Below, piece after piece: positions 1-8,988 of a stretch of 44,416 nt of DNA. The stretch covers positions 1-44,416 of the forward strand of contig JASHOY010000397.1 of the NCBI GenBank assembly GCA_030038435.1, in the 5' to 3' direction. Position 1 is the first letter of the stretch; each line of letters begins with the position of its first letter. A program made the position numbers and the translations under genes. Origin of the DNA: Acidobacteriaceae bacterium. Its GTDB lineage: Bacteria > Acidobacteriota > Terriglobia > Terriglobales > Acidobacteriaceae. Below the pieces are notes generated by a model, which was not told where the DNA came from, made no database searches, and saw nothing but the letters and a program-made list of their open reading frames with translations.

Positions 1-24
1 GTTGCCACGGTCGCGGAAGGCAGT

Positions 25-1164
25 CTACTGCGCCGCCGTCACCACGGCCAGCAACTCATCAGCGCTGAGTGTAAGCGGATTGGCCTTCATGCTGCTGGCG
101 TGCGCGGCCTTCTCGACAACGCCGGGCAGGTCGACGGCGGTGATTCCCCATTTGCGCAGCGGGGGAATCTTGAGTTCGACGCAAAGTGCGAGTACCCACT
201 CAATGCCCTCTTCTGCGCGCGCCTGGTTGCGGCCGGTGAGCAGACGCGCAATGGCGTCGTACCGTTCGAGGGCGGGATGCTGTGGGGCGCGCGCTCTCAG
301 CGCGGCCACGTTGGCCGCCATGCCGTGCGGCAACAGCGCGGCGCAAAGCGCGCCGTGCGGCGCTTTCCATGATCCGCCGAGAGGAGATGCAAAGCCATGA
401 ACCACGCCGAGGCCCGCGTTAGCGAGAGCCAGGCCGCCAAAGAGGCTGGCCAGCGCCATGTCGCGCCGCGCATCCTCGTCGGCGCCGTCGTGATAAGCGC
501 GGCGCAAGGCATCGGCTATTTTGGGGATCCCTTCAACACAGAGGGCATCGACCAGCGGATTGGCGCGGGCGCTTACATACGGCTCGATGAGCTGGGTAAG
601 CGCGTCAAGGCCGGTGAACGCGGTGACCGCAGGCGGCAACGCATACGTCAGCCTGGGATCGACGAGGGCCACACGCGCTAGCATAAGCGGACTTCGCAAG
701 CTGGCCTTGACGCCGTGCTCCGTGGCCCCGAGCACAGCGTTGCGCGTGACTTCACTCCCGGTGCCGGCGGTAGTGGGAACGGCAATGAATGGAAGTGGCG
801 GCACGGAGATGGCGCGGCCCTTGCCTACGACTTCAAGAAAATCGAGGGGCTCGCCGCCGTTGGTGACAACGATGGCGATGGCCTTTCCGGCGTCAATTGC
901 GCTGCCGCCGCCCACTGAGAGGATGACGTCGCAACCAGCATTGCGCACCTGCCGCGCGCCTTCGCGAACCAGTTCGACCGTAGGCTCGCCGGGAACCGCA
1001 AGGAACCGCGCAGAAAGTGCCGAAACCAGCAACGCGGCGCGATCGGGAGTAGAACCGGTAACCACCAGCGGTCGAGCGCCGAAGGTTCGAACCAGGTCAG
1101 GAAGAGTTTGGGCAGTGTCCTCGCCGAAGAGGATGCGGGTTGCGGTGGCAAACTCGAAGCGCAT
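25..1164 (-). CDS. Iron-containing alcohol dehydrogenase (maleylacetate reductase-like)
   Basis: A 379-residue, full-length member of the group III metal-dependent alcohol dehydrogenase family, which uses NAD(P)H to reduce aldehydes, ketones or maleylacetate in the cytoplasm. Visible motifs are the nucleotide-binding GGGSAIDAGK (residues 85-94), PTTAGTGSE (130-138), and metal ligands D187, H256 (VVHGFASP) and H270 (APHGAL). The second usual ligand, His four residues after the first Asp, is Gln191 (GLDALTQLIE). I recall this substitution from some family members, so activity is not excluded. ATG start with a purine-rich stretch (TAGAGG) upstream. It begins 4 bases after the ABM monooxygenase stop, so the two are probably cotranscribed. 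The substrate cannot be read from sequence; an aromatic-ring degradation role is only suggested by the neighbour. Confidence 0.88.
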   Translation of the reverse strand: MRFEFATATRILFGEDTAQTLPDLVRTFGARPLVVTGSTPDRAALLVSALSARFLAVPGEPTVELVREGARQVRNAGCDVILSVGGGSAIDAGKAIAIVVTNGGEPLDFLEVVGKGRAISVPPLPFIAVPTTAGTGSEVTRNAVLGATEHGVKASLRSPLMLARVALVDPRLTYALPPAVTAFTGLDALTQLIEPYVSARANPLVDALCVEGIPKIADALRRAYHDGADEDARRDMALASLFGGLALANAGLGVVHGFASPLGGSWKAPHGALCAALLPHGMAANVAALRARAPQHPALERYDAIARLLTGRNQARAEEGIEWVLALCVELKIPPLRKWGITAVDLPGVVEKAAHASSMKANPLTLSADELLAVVTAAQ

Positions 1165-1168
1165 GCCT

Positions 1169-1474
1169 CTACCAGCCTTCGGGATCAGGAAAGACGGAGT
1201 TGTATTTCACGCTTTGGCGGGGCTGGGCCATCATGGGCGCAACCGCATCGCGCCACTTCGCGTAATGAGCAGTTTCCTTGTGTGCAGCGGCTGCGTCCGG
1301 GGTGCGGTAAGCCTCAATCAGCACGAAGCGCGTGGCATCGTCCTGCTGCTCGATTACGTCGAAGCGCGCAATGCCCGATTCCTGAATGCTCGCCCGGGCA
1401 TTCTCAATGGTCGCAAGCCTGAACTCGGCAATTGACTCGGGCTTAATCCGCACATGCACGTGCACCACAAGCAT
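1169..1474 (-). CDS. Antibiotic biosynthesis monooxygenase (ABM) domain protein
   Basis: A 101-residue single-domain protein of the ABM/YgiN ferredoxin-like fold. It shows the typical N-terminal strand ([16 protein letters not shown]), a central FDVIEQ strand, the [19 protein letters not shown] segment and the HYAKWRD helix. Members are small cofactor-free quinol monooxygenases or isomerases such as LsrG. Strong Shine-Dalgarno (GGAGG) before an ATG. It lies immediately upstream of the iron-type alcohol dehydrogenase (4-base gap) and 59 bases after the CRTAC1 gene on the same strand. Pairing with a maleylacetate-reductase-like enzyme fits oxidation or reduction of a small quinone or keto compound, but that is inference. 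Confidence 0.85.
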   Translation of the reverse strand: MLVVHVHVRIKPESIAEFRLATIENARASIQESGIARFDVIEQQDDATRFVLIEAYRTPDAAAAHKETAHYAKWRDAVAPMMAQPRQSVKYNSVFPDPEGW

Positions 1475-1533
1475 AAGACTTTCCTCCGCTCCTTATCCTA
1501 CTCGTCACAGTTCGGGCCGGCCCCTGTCGCCGC

Positions 1534-3375
1534 TCAATGAGCACGGGAATTGCCGTCGCAGGGATTGCCGCCGCAGAGAGCGCCGGTAATTCCCTTCCCT
1601 TCCGTGATGGTGTAAATGCGATCGACCGCGGGCAAATGCAGTTTCTCCACTGTGCCGCTGGGCCAGTGGATTTCCACCAGATCGACCTTGTCCAGGTTGC
1701 CCAGGCCGAAATGCACCCGCATGTCGTTCGACGAGAGATAGCTGCCGCCGCTGAGCACATCCTGGCGCCGGTGAATGCCGCCGGCGGTGAGATATACAGT
1801 GGACCCGACTGCATCGCGCGGACTCTTTGGACCGCCGATGAGTTTCATTTCAACCCAGTGATTGTGGTCAGGATTGACGTTACGCAGCAGCACCGGTACG
1901 CCATCCATATTGTTGATAACCACGTCAATCTTGCCGTTGTTGAAAAGATCGCCGAAGGCGGCGCCGCGGCCTACGCTGACGACTGCCAGACCGGTGCCTT
2001 CGACGGCGGGCACCAAGTCAAACCTGCCGTTCTTCAGATTGTGATAGAGCAGCGGGCGCTGGGCATAACTCTGTCCCCATTCGGGGTGCTGGTTGACCTG
2101 CGGATAGACGTGGCCGTTGGCAATAAACAGGTCGAGCCATCCGTCGTTGTCATAGTCAAGGAAGCCATCTCCGAAACCTACAAAGGGGATGGAGGAGATA
2201 GCGATACCGGCCTGATAACTGACGTCAGTGAAGAATCCCGTGCCGTCATTCTGGAAGAGGATGTTGTAGTCGTCGGCAAAGTCCGTGTTGACGATGTCGA
2301 GATGGCCGTTGTTGAGATAGTCACCTGCGGCGATACCCATGTTGGCGACTTCGCGGCCATCGGCATTCAGCGCGTAGCCGCTGGAGTAACTGTCATTCTC
2401 GAAGGTTCCGTGGCCTTTGTTGATGTACAGGTAATTGGGCGTGGAGTCATTGGCCACCAGCAAGTCCGGCTTGCCGTCGTTATTGACGTCGGCGAAGAGC
2501 GCGCCGAGAGCGTAATAACCGTTGGGATCGTCGACCCCGAGCTTTTTGCTCACATCGGTGAATGTTCCGTCGCCGTTGTTGTGAAACAAGTGATCGTGTT
2601 CTCCCTGCAGTCCGCGGGGGCCGCACATCACCTGGACGTCGCGGTAAAGGCAAAGGCCGTAACCGGCAGCCTTGGTTCCCGGAAGCGGCGGATTATTGAG
2701 ATCGAGCTTGATGTAGCCGCCGACGAAGAGATCCAGTTTTCCATCGCCGTCGTAATCGCCGAAGGTGGCGCCGGTGGACCAGCCGCCCAGAGCGACGCCG
2801 GCCTGTTCAGCAACGTCAGTAAAGGTGCCGTCGTGGTTGTTGCGATAGAGGCGGTTCTTTCCGTAATTGGTGACATATATGTCGGGCCAGCCGTCGTTAT
2901 TGTAGTCGCCGACCGCGCAGCCATAACCCCAGCGGTCGTTCGTAACTCCGGCAAAGTTAGCCACATCGGTAAAAGTTCCATCGTGGTTGTTGCGAAAGAG
3001 CGCAGCGTGCGGCGGAGTGGCTTTGCCGTCGAGCGCGTCGTAGGTGGAACCATTGACTAGGTAAATGTCGAGCCAGCCGTCGTGGTTGTAATCGAGCAGG
3101 CAGACCCCTGGGCCCTTGGCTTCAAGAATGAGCTTTTTTTCGGGAGTGCCGGCTTGGTGCCGCCATACGGTGAGGCCTGCCTGTTTGGCGACGTCTTCGA
3201 AGATGATGGGGCCGGTTTTCACAAATCCGCCTGCAGTGATGGGGCGGTGTTGATTGTCGAAGCCGGCGGCCTGGGGTCCGGCGCTGGCCATGCCAGCCTG
3301 CTTGGAATTTGCCGGCGCTTGCGCGCGCAGACCGGAGCCGGCTGTTAAGAGAAGAAGGAGAAGAAGTATGAACAT
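1534..3375 (-). CDS. CRTAC1-type exported protein with VCBS/FG-GAP repeats and ASPIC/UnbV domain
   Basis: A 613-residue protein with a Sec-type signal peptide (poly-Leu core at residues 3-10). It has at least seven repeats of the Asp-rich calcium-loop kind, for example DYNHDGWLDIYL, DYNNDGWPDIYV, DYDGDGKLDLFV, DVNNDGKPDLLV and DYDNDGWLDLFI, forming a predicted beta-propeller. A C-terminal ASPIC/UnbV module follows (GSTVYLTAGG through VEIHWPSG). It is probably extracellular or on the cell surface; the family has no established bacterial function. Start ATG with AGGA upstream. It follows the TPR gene by 45 bases on the same strand; TPR + CRTAC1 pairs are a familiar arrangement in acidobacteria. 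An adhesion or carbohydrate-binding role would be inference. Confidence 0.9.
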   Translation of the reverse strand: MFILLLLLLLTAGSGLRAQAPANSKQAGMASAGPQAAGFDNQHRPITAGGFVKTGPIIFEDVAKQAGLTVWRHQAGTPEKKLILEAKGPGVCLLDYNHDGWLDIYLVNGSTYDALDGKATPPHAALFRNNHDGTFTDVANFAGVTNDRWGYGCAVGDYNNDGWPDIYVTNYGKNRLYRNNHDGTFTDVAEQAGVALGGWSTGATFGDYDGDGKLDLFVGGYIKLDLNNPPLPGTKAAGYGLCLYRDVQVMCGPRGLQGEHDHLFHNNGDGTFTDVSKKLGVDDPNGYYALGALFADVNNDGKPDLLVANDSTPNYLYINKGHGTFENDSYSSGYALNADGREVANMGIAAGDYLNNGHLDIVNTDFADDYNILFQNDGTGFFTDVSYQAGIAISSIPFVGFGDGFLDYDNDGWLDLFIANGHVYPQVNQHPEWGQSYAQRPLLYHNLKNGRFDLVPAVEGTGLAVVSVGRGAAFGDLFNNGKIDVVINNMDGVPVLLRNVNPDHNHWVEMKLIGGPKSPRDAVGSTVYLTAGGIHRRQDVLSGGSYLSSNDMRVHFGLGNLDKVDLVEIHWPSGTVEKLHLPAVDRIYTITEGKGITGALCGGNPCDGNSRAH

Positions 3376-3420
3376 CAGTGGTCCTGTTTTAACACGGGGC
3401 GGAAGCGGATGCGCTCATTC

Positions 3421-4827
3421 CTATGGATGAACATTGACGGCCAGCCTGGTGATCTGACGAAGACGCTGATCGAGATTCACCTGGTTCTGATGGACGAATT
3501 GTTCTTGTAGCGCCATCTGCGCATCGCCTTCGGCTTTGCGGCCTGTCCTCCAATAAGCGCGCGCCAGGCGGTAGTGAGCGGGGGCGAGATCGGGCTGGAG
3601 TTGTACGGCGCGTTCCAGATAAGGGATGCTGTCTTTCCAGTCGACCTCATCCTGCAGGATCACACCCATTTCATACTGAGCGTCGGGCAGGTTGGAGTCC
3701 ACGGCGAGAGCGGCCTTCAACAGCTTTGCCGCCTGGTCGAGGGTTGGGCGATCCTGGCCGCGGGTAAGGAGCCACGAGGCTGCGTAGGAGGCTGCGTTTC
3801 CATCGCTGGGATGCGATTGCGCATATTGCACCAGCCGCGCGCAGCGCGGACTGATGGTTTGCGTGACCGCGCTGCATGAGATGCCCAGCAGCTGCGCGTA
3901 CATGGCGTTGTTCGGTTGCCTCGTCAGAAGATCGGCAAAGACGGAAATGGCGTCAGTGTATTTGGCGTCACCGAAGTAAGCTGCGCCGAGACCGAGCCGA
4001 ATCCTCTGGCTGGCGGGGAACAAGGCGGTAGCCGCTTTAAACTCGATTTCCGCGGCATTGAAATTCCAGTGGCGCAGGAAATCGAGACCCAGCATCCAGG
4101 CGTTCTCTTCGCTGGGATCGAGCTGAGCAGCGCGGGCGAAGTGTTTGCCGGCGCTCTCGAATCTGCCAGTCTTTTCGTCGGCCTGCCCGAGCAGCGACTG
4201 GGCACGCGCTGACTGACCGGCGCCGGAAACATTCGATAGGACGTGCGTGGCCTCGGCGGTGCGATTGGCGGCCAGCAGGGCCGTGGCGCAGTCCATGGCG
4301 AGATCGGAATCGCCGGGCTTGAGCTGAAGCGCAGCGAGGAAGGCGTCGGCAGCTTCATTCGGATGATGGCCGTCCATATACAAGCGCCCGAGGCTTTGTT
4401 GCGCGGAAAAATTGCCGGGATTGATGCGCACTGCCTGCTGAAACTGATCGAGCGCGTTCTGGTTGCGATGAAGACCGTAGAGCGCAGCGCCCAGGTTGGC
4501 GTGCGCCGCATCGGAGGTTGGCTGCTCGCGCACCGCCGCCTCGAGCAAGGGCAGGGCGCGAGGTAAATCGCCGCGCGAGGCGAAGAGCAGCCCCAGGGAT
4601 TCATCGACGGCGAAGATTCCCGGATGCGCGGTGTGGAGCGAAGAGAGCAAAGCCTGTGCCTGGTTCAAATCCCCGCGATTCTCAGCGGCCATCGCGGCTT
4701 CAAACTGGTGCTCCATCTCCGGAGTTACTGCCGGTTGAGACGGCTGGGCGTGAAAGGCGGTGGGAGAGAGCCAAAGAAGCGCCGGCAGCATCGATTTGCA
4801 AACTAGTTTGCCAAACTGCCCTCTCAC
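3421..4827 (-). CDS. Exported tetratricopeptide-repeat protein
   Basis: A 468-residue protein with an N-terminal hydrophobic signal segment (MLPALLWLSPTAFHAQ, residues 13-28) followed by TPR units over most of its length. Clear repeats include the ones around AHANLGAALYGLHRNQNALDQF and LPDAQYEMGVILQDEVDWKD. TPRs are protein-protein scaffolds; the protein is likely periplasmic. I chose the GTG start at 4827 because AGGAG lies about 9 bases upstream; the internal ATG at 4791 is the alternative and would shorten the signal peptide. It is first in a probable operon with the CRTAC1 gene downstream. The TonB receptor upstream on the same strand is separated from it by a strong terminator, so it needs its own promoter, which I could not locate. 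Confidence 0.88.
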   Translation of the reverse strand: MRGQFGKLVCKSMLPALLWLSPTAFHAQPSQPAVTPEMEHQFEAAMAAENRGDLNQAQALLSSLHTAHPGIFAVDESLGLLFASRGDLPRALPLLEAAVREQPTSDAAHANLGAALYGLHRNQNALDQFQQAVRINPGNFSAQQSLGRLYMDGHHPNEAADAFLAALQLKPGDSDLAMDCATALLAANRTAEATHVLSNVSGAGQSARAQSLLGQADEKTGRFESAGKHFARAAQLDPSEENAWMLGLDFLRHWNFNAAEIEFKAATALFPASQRIRLGLGAAYFGDAKYTDAISVFADLLTRQPNNAMYAQLLGISCSAVTQTISPRCARLVQYAQSHPSDGNAASYAASWLLTRGQDRPTLDQAAKLLKAALAVDSNLPDAQYEMGVILQDEVDWKDSIPYLERAVQLQPDLAPAHYRLARAYWRTGRKAEGDAQMALQEQFVHQNQVNLDQRLRQITRLAVNVHP

Positions 4828-4867
4828 CCAAAAGCTCCTGTAGATCTTTCCACATTAGATCAAAAAG

Positions 4868-4902
4868 AGCGAAGGAATCCACATGCAGTGGATTCCCTCG
4901 CT
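4868..4902 (-). terminator. Rho-independent terminator of the TonB receptor gene
   Basis: Inverted repeat with 15-base arms (4868-4882 and 4888-4902), one internal mismatch and a 5-base loop. Read on the minus strand the stem is followed at once by CTTTTTG, the classic T run. It begins 36 bases after the receptor stop codon, which insulates the TPR/CRTAC1 genes from receptor transcription. Confidence 0.88.
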
Positions 4903-4937
4903 CGTCAGGTAGTTGCGCAGGTTGGAGACGCTCCTGA

Positions 4938-7900
4938 TCAGAATGCGTACCGGAGTGAGAGTTGGAAGAACCGCGAGTCCGGAGCGTATTCCTGCAAGGA
5001 TCGCGGACCGGTGATATAGCCGCTGCCCGTACTGGTGTTGGTGCTCGCCGGCAGTCCCAGCGAGGGAGTGTTAAAGACGTTGAAGATGTCGGCGCGGAAG
5101 GTCAAGTTCTCTTCGCGATAAATTGGGAAGGTCTTGAAGATGGACATGTTGACGCGTTCGTAGCCGGGGCCGGATGCATTATCGCGTTTGCCGCCCGCAT
5201 AGCCCAGGATGGAAGACAGACTCTGGACGTACTCTGGAGTGGTGTCGCCGGCGGGTGTATTGGGGTCGTTTGCGCTCTTGGGAATGTAGTGACTGGGTTG
5301 GTTGACGGGGTCGTTTGAGCTCCACGGGTTGGCATACGAACACGGGTTAAACCAATGCTGACGAGTCTTTACGGTGGTTGGGCAGCCGGAGCCGCCGCCG
5401 CCGGCGTATTCGTTGCGGATTTCGTAGGCGAAAGGACCGTTCTCAAAACCACTGGCATTGGCGATCCCGTTTGTATCGACGGTGAAGTAGTTACCGGTCT
5501 GAGCAACCCAAGTGGCGTTGGCTGACCAGCCGCCGACAGTTTCGTCGGCTAGCCGGCTTTGGTTCAAATAGGCGCGGCCCTTGCCAAAGGGAAGATCGTA
5601 CAGCGCGTTAAAAGTGAAGCGCTGGCGGGTGTCGAAGCCTGACTGCGAATAGTCCATGCTAATGGGAATCAGGTTGGGGTTGCGCACACCGCCGTCATCG
5701 CTTGAACCGAGCGGGGTGGGAGCGTCATCGAGAGAGTGTCCCCAGGTGTAACTGGTGAGCAGGTTGACCCCGTGCGACAAGCGTTTCTCCAGCTTGGCCT
5801 GCAGGCTGTGATAGTCGCTCATGCCTTCGTAGGTGGTGTAGTCCCAGCCGCCGAAATCGGGGGTCACGCGTGCGTTTTGAGTACTGTTGGCGTTGTTTTC
5901 CAGGGCCAGCGATGCGTTGGGGTCATCGAGGACCTGGAGGTGACGCGAGGCATCGCCGACGTAGGCGATGGTGGCTGAAATGTTGGGCGTGAGAGCGCGC
6001 TCGATGGTCAGGTTCCAGTCTTCAGTGTATGGAGTCTTGACCGTGGGATCGGAGCCGCGCATGGTCAGGTCTTCCACGTCGCTGGCAAATCCGTTGGCGA
6101 CGATGGTTGCAAAGCCGTTGCCGATGGTGATGCCGTCAGTCGGGCAGTTATAAGTACCGCAGCTTGCCGAGATGAAGTTGGTCGCGTACTGGAAGGGGTA
6201 ATTCTCGCCGAGGTTGGGATAGTACCCAATACTCTCCAGGCCGCCGTAGAAGATGCCGAAGCCGGCGCGAACGACGGTCTTGCTATCCGGGGACCAGTCG
6301 ACGCCGAGACGTGGCGCGAAGTTGGTGTGTTGCTCGCCTAACAGGCGCGGATTTCCCGTATAGACCAAGTTGATATTGTCCTTGGCCAATACGTTATCGA
6401 AGCCGTACTGGCTGATGATGGGCGCGGCATAGCTCTTGGCTTCGCTGGGGACCAGATACTGTGCAGAGCCAGAGCCGTATCCGGTGGTGGCATTGAACGA
6501 ATGCGGCCCCGTCATATTTGCCGATGCCTGGTAACCGCCCACATCCTGGTAGGGCTGGAAGATTTCCCAACGCAAGCCGAGGTTCAAGGTCAGGTTGCGC
6601 CGGATGCGCCAATCGTCCTGGAAGTAAACGGCGTTGTCGGAGCGCTGGTCGCCGTTGGTCACTTCGTTGGAAAGACCGGCGCTGTTTTGCATGTCGAGTA
6701 GGAAATCGGCCATGCCAAAGCCTGTGTTGGCCGCATTCAGATTACTGGTGTATTCCCCGTTGTAAGTGTAGCTGCCGCGGGACTGCTGCGGCTGCAGGGT
6801 GGAGAAGCGGATGTTCTCGAAGCTTACGCCAGCCTTGAGGGTATGATTGCCGGCGATCTTGGTTACGTTGTCGAGAATTTGAAACGTGTTGTTGTGTTCG
6901 TCTGTAGCGGCCCAGGTGGGGCTGCCGAAGTTGGACAAGGTATTGGTGTCGGTGCCACCCCAACCTACATTAGGCAATCCGCCATTCAGGGGAGCCGTGG
7001 GAATTCCGCCGAAGCCGACGCTGGCGGCAAAGTTGAGGTTATCGGCATTCGGCTGGTCAAAGCCGGTGTGCAAGTAGTTGAAGCCGAAACGGACTTCGTT
7101 GGTGAGGGTTGGCGTGAAGACGTGGGTTTCCGACCACATGTAGTTAGCGCCATAGATTTTTTGTGATCCGTCGTCGCCGAAACCGCCGCCATCGAGTATC
7201 GGCCCGAGGGGAGGAGGATGGTAACCGACTTCGTTCCAGTAGCTGTAACGGGAATAAGTGGAGTCCTTACTGCCGATGGTCCAGTCCATGCGCGCGTCCC
7301 ACTGGAAGGTGTTGTCGGTAATCGGCCGGGCGACAACGTAGTTGCTGTACAGATTGCCGTTGTTGGCGTTCGGCTCAGGGTAATCCTTGAGGATGGCAAG
7401 CGCGGTTGGATTCAACGCAACGCCCGAAATGTTGCTGGTGCAATACGAACTCGTCACCAGGCAGTTGCCGGTAAATGGAACAGGAGCTGCATTCGGGCTC
7501 TGGTGGTAGAGCTGAACCGCGGGGTTGTTGGTGAGGTTCGTATCTAGAAGTTGAGAAAAGTCGCCGGCACGTTCCATGTCGGTGGGGACGTTTTCCGTGG
7601 TGGTCTCACTGAAAAGCACGCGATTGGCCTGTGCGTCGCCGAAGAAGAAGAGCTTGTTCCTGAGAATAGGACCGCCGAGGGTAGCGCCGAACTGGTTCTG
7701 GTGATAAGCAGGAACAGGCTGCCCTGCCTGGGCCAGGGAGTATTGATCCCAATCGTAGGCGTCGAAGGCCGTATTGCGCAGGTATTCCCACAGGCTGCCG
7801 TGAAGATGATTGGTGCCCGATTTGATGCTGGCATTGATGACCGCGCCGGCGGAGTGGCCGAATTCGGCGGAATAATCGCTGGTTTGCACTTTGAACTCAG

Positions 7901-8564
7901 CCAGGGCGTCAGGAGGGGGCTGAACCACGTAACTGGCGCCGTTGTAGAAATCGACTACGTTGGCGTTATTGTCGACGCCGTCGAGGATGAAGTTGTTTTC
8001 TTCGGCGCGCTGACCGTCGGCGTTGAAATCGCCTTTGCTCTGGCCGCGCGAACCGGAGGGCGGAGCCGCGCCGGGCGCCAACTGAGCGATGTAAACCCAG
8101 TTGCGGCTGTTGAGCGGCACATTGTTGATCTCCTGGGTGCTCATGGTCTGGCCGACGGAACTTTCCTGCGTCTGCATCAGCGGCGCCTGCGAGGTCACCG
8201 TAACCGTCTCGCTTGCCGCGCCTGCCTTAAGGACGATGACCACGTTGAGCGTCTGCTGGATATTCAAGTGAAGATTGGTTTGCGTCGTGGTGGCGAAATT
8301 CGGAGCGCTCGCCGTGACCTGATAGTTTCCGATCTTGATGGGAGAAAAGACATAAACGCCGGAACCATCTGTCAGCGTCTTCAACTTCCATCCCTGGTCA
8401 AGGTTGGTCAGTGTGACATTGGCCTTGGGAATTACGGCGCCAGTGGTGTCCTGAACTACGCCGCTAATCGTACCCTGGTCGACTTGCCCGAGCACTACGC
8501 TGGCCGGCATCAGGAGCAGGACCGGCGTGAGCAATGCAAGCAAGGCACTGGATCTGAATTTCAT
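4938..8564 (-). CDS. Oar-like TonB-dependent receptor with carboxypeptidase-regulatory N-domain
   Basis: A 1208-residue outer-membrane protein. A signal peptide (about residues 1-26) precedes a CarboxypepD_reg-like domain (about 31-112, beginning GTISGVVQDTTGAVIPKANV), a plug domain (about 120-250, with SSVGQTMSTQEINNVPLNSRNW) and a long beta-barrel ending in aromatic RYAF, the usual C-terminal Phe for barrel insertion. This architecture is heavily expanded in acidobacteria and probably imports oligosaccharides or peptides with TonB/ExbBD energy. Its promoter, readable at 8715-8744, is overlapped by LacI-like operators, and a LacI gene diverges from it. With the GH35 and SSS genes nearby it is likely the outer-membrane step of a sugar-uptake set. 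The ligand is unknown. Confidence 0.93.
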   Translation of the reverse strand: MKFRSSALLALLTPVLLLMPASVVLGQVDQGTISGVVQDTTGAVIPKANVTLTNLDQGWKLKTLTDGSGVYVFSPIKIGNYQVTASAPNFATTTQTNLHLNIQQTLNVVIVLKAGAASETVTVTSQAPLMQTQESSVGQTMSTQEINNVPLNSRNWVYIAQLAPGAAPPSGSRGQSKGDFNADGQRAEENNFILDGVDNNANVVDFYNGASYVVQPPPDALAEFKVQTSDYSAEFGHSAGAVINASIKSGTNHLHGSLWEYLRNTAFDAYDWDQYSLAQAGQPVPAYHQNQFGATLGGPILRNKLFFFGDAQANRVLFSETTTENVPTDMERAGDFSQLLDTNLTNNPAVQLYHQSPNAAPVPFTGNCLVTSSYCTSNISGVALNPTALAILKDYPEPNANNGNLYSNYVVARPITDNTFQWDARMDWTIGSKDSTYSRYSYWNEVGYHPPPLGPILDGGGFGDDGSQKIYGANYMWSETHVFTPTLTNEVRFGFNYLHTGFDQPNADNLNFAASVGFGGIPTAPLNGGLPNVGWGGTDTNTLSNFGSPTWAATDEHNNTFQILDNVTKIAGNHTLKAGVSFENIRFSTLQPQQSRGSYTYNGEYTSNLNAANTGFGMADFLLDMQNSAGLSNEVTNGDQRSDNAVYFQDDWRIRRNLTLNLGLRWEIFQPYQDVGGYQASANMTGPHSFNATTGYGSGSAQYLVPSEAKSYAAPIISQYGFDNVLAKDNINLVYTGNPRLLGEQHTNFAPRLGVDWSPDSKTVVRAGFGIFYGGLESIGYYPNLGENYPFQYATNFISASCGTYNCPTDGITIGNGFATIVANGFASDVEDLTMRGSDPTVKTPYTEDWNLTIERALTPNISATIAYVGDASRHLQVLDDPNASLALENNANSTQNARVTPDFGGWDYTTYEGMSDYHSLQAKLEKRLSHGVNLLTSYTWGHSLDDAPTPLGSSDDGGVRNPNLIPISMDYSQSGFDTRQRFTFNALYDLPFGKGRAYLNQSRLADETVGGWSANATWVAQTGNYFTVDTNGIANASGFENGPFAYEIRNEYAGGGGSGCPTTVKTRQHWFNPCSYANPWSSNDPVNQPSHYIPKSANDPNTPAGDTTPEYVQSLSSILGYAGGKRDNASGPGYERVNMSIFKTFPIYREENLTFRADIFNVFNTPSLGLPASTNTSTGSGYITGPRSLQEYAPDSRFFQLSLRYAF

Positions 8565-8673
8565 CGAATAGCCTCCTTGAGTGAATCACAATCGTTGATT
8601 GAGGTAGCAAAGGCGGGGGAACACATCGGGAGCAGACAACAGACCGAGAACGCTGACCTGACGTCAGTCTCAA

Positions 8674-8687
8674 TGTAAACGGTTAAA
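8674..8687. promoter_or_regulatory. LacI-like operator downstream of the receptor promoter
   Basis: TGTAAACGGTTAAA, five of seven half-site matches around CG. It differs at only two positions from the core of the perfect palindrome in the GH35 promoter (TGTAACCGGTTACA). It lies about 20-35 bases downstream of the inferred transcription start, and its centre is 56 bases from the -35 operator. Confidence 0.55.
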
Positions 8688-8714
8688 TTCTTGCCTTTTC
8701 CGACCTCGAACGGG

Positions 8715-8744
8715 AATGTACTATCGCTATGAAAACGTTGTCAA
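8715..8744 (-). promoter_or_regulatory. Sigma-70-like promoter of the TonB receptor
   Basis: On the minus strand: -35 TTGACA (8744 to 8739, perfect), an 18-base spacer, and -10 TACATT (8720 to 8715, four of six consensus bases). The inferred transcription start is near 8708, giving a leader of about 145 bases. The -35 box is covered by the operator at 8730-8743. Confidence 0.65.
8730..8743. promoter_or_regulatory. LacI-like operator overlapping the receptor -35 box
   Basis: TGAAAACGTTGTCA, a palindrome with six of seven half-site positions matching around a central CG, the hallmark of LacI/GalR operators. It overlaps the TTGACA -35 box, a position where a bound repressor would block RNA polymerase. 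The adjacent LacI gene at 8989 is the natural candidate. Confidence 0.6.
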
Positions 8745-8988
8745 GAGATTTTTTTTAGGCTTTTTCCTGAGGAAATCCGTCCTTTGGAAAATGGAAAGAA
8801 TTCGTTTCCAAAAAATTGGACGGAGCCCTGACAGGCCGTATGATCGACTTAAGCGATTTCGGAAGAAGCAATCCCGTTTTCGAATCGCTGGGCCTTTTCG
8901 CGGTCAAGCCCCAAATGGGTAAAGGCAATGGGCCTGTGTACGGCAATGGTCGGGCCGTTAGCGCTGCTCCTGCTCCTTCGAGGTTTTC

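Larger units (their letters stand above)
8565..8988. other. Divergent intergenic control region, receptor/LacI
   Basis: 424 bases without a gene. It holds a sigma-70-like promoter for the receptor, two LacI-like palindromes, a perfect 10-base palindrome CTGACGTCAG (8658-8667) and an imperfect inverted repeat TGGAAA...TTTCCA (8792-8810) that may be a further operator facing the LacI gene. A long T run at 8750-8757 is also present. No small coding frame is convincing. Confidence 0.7.

Noticed and set aside
1537..3060. A 507-codon open frame opposite the CRTAC1 gene
   Set aside because: It is antisense to well-supported Asp/Gly-rich repeats; the high GC leaves the reverse frame open and its product matches no family.
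7551..8678. A 375-codon plus-strand frame opposite the TonB receptor's start
   Set aside because: Shadow of the receptor's signal and plug regions; no ribosome-binding site and no known motif.
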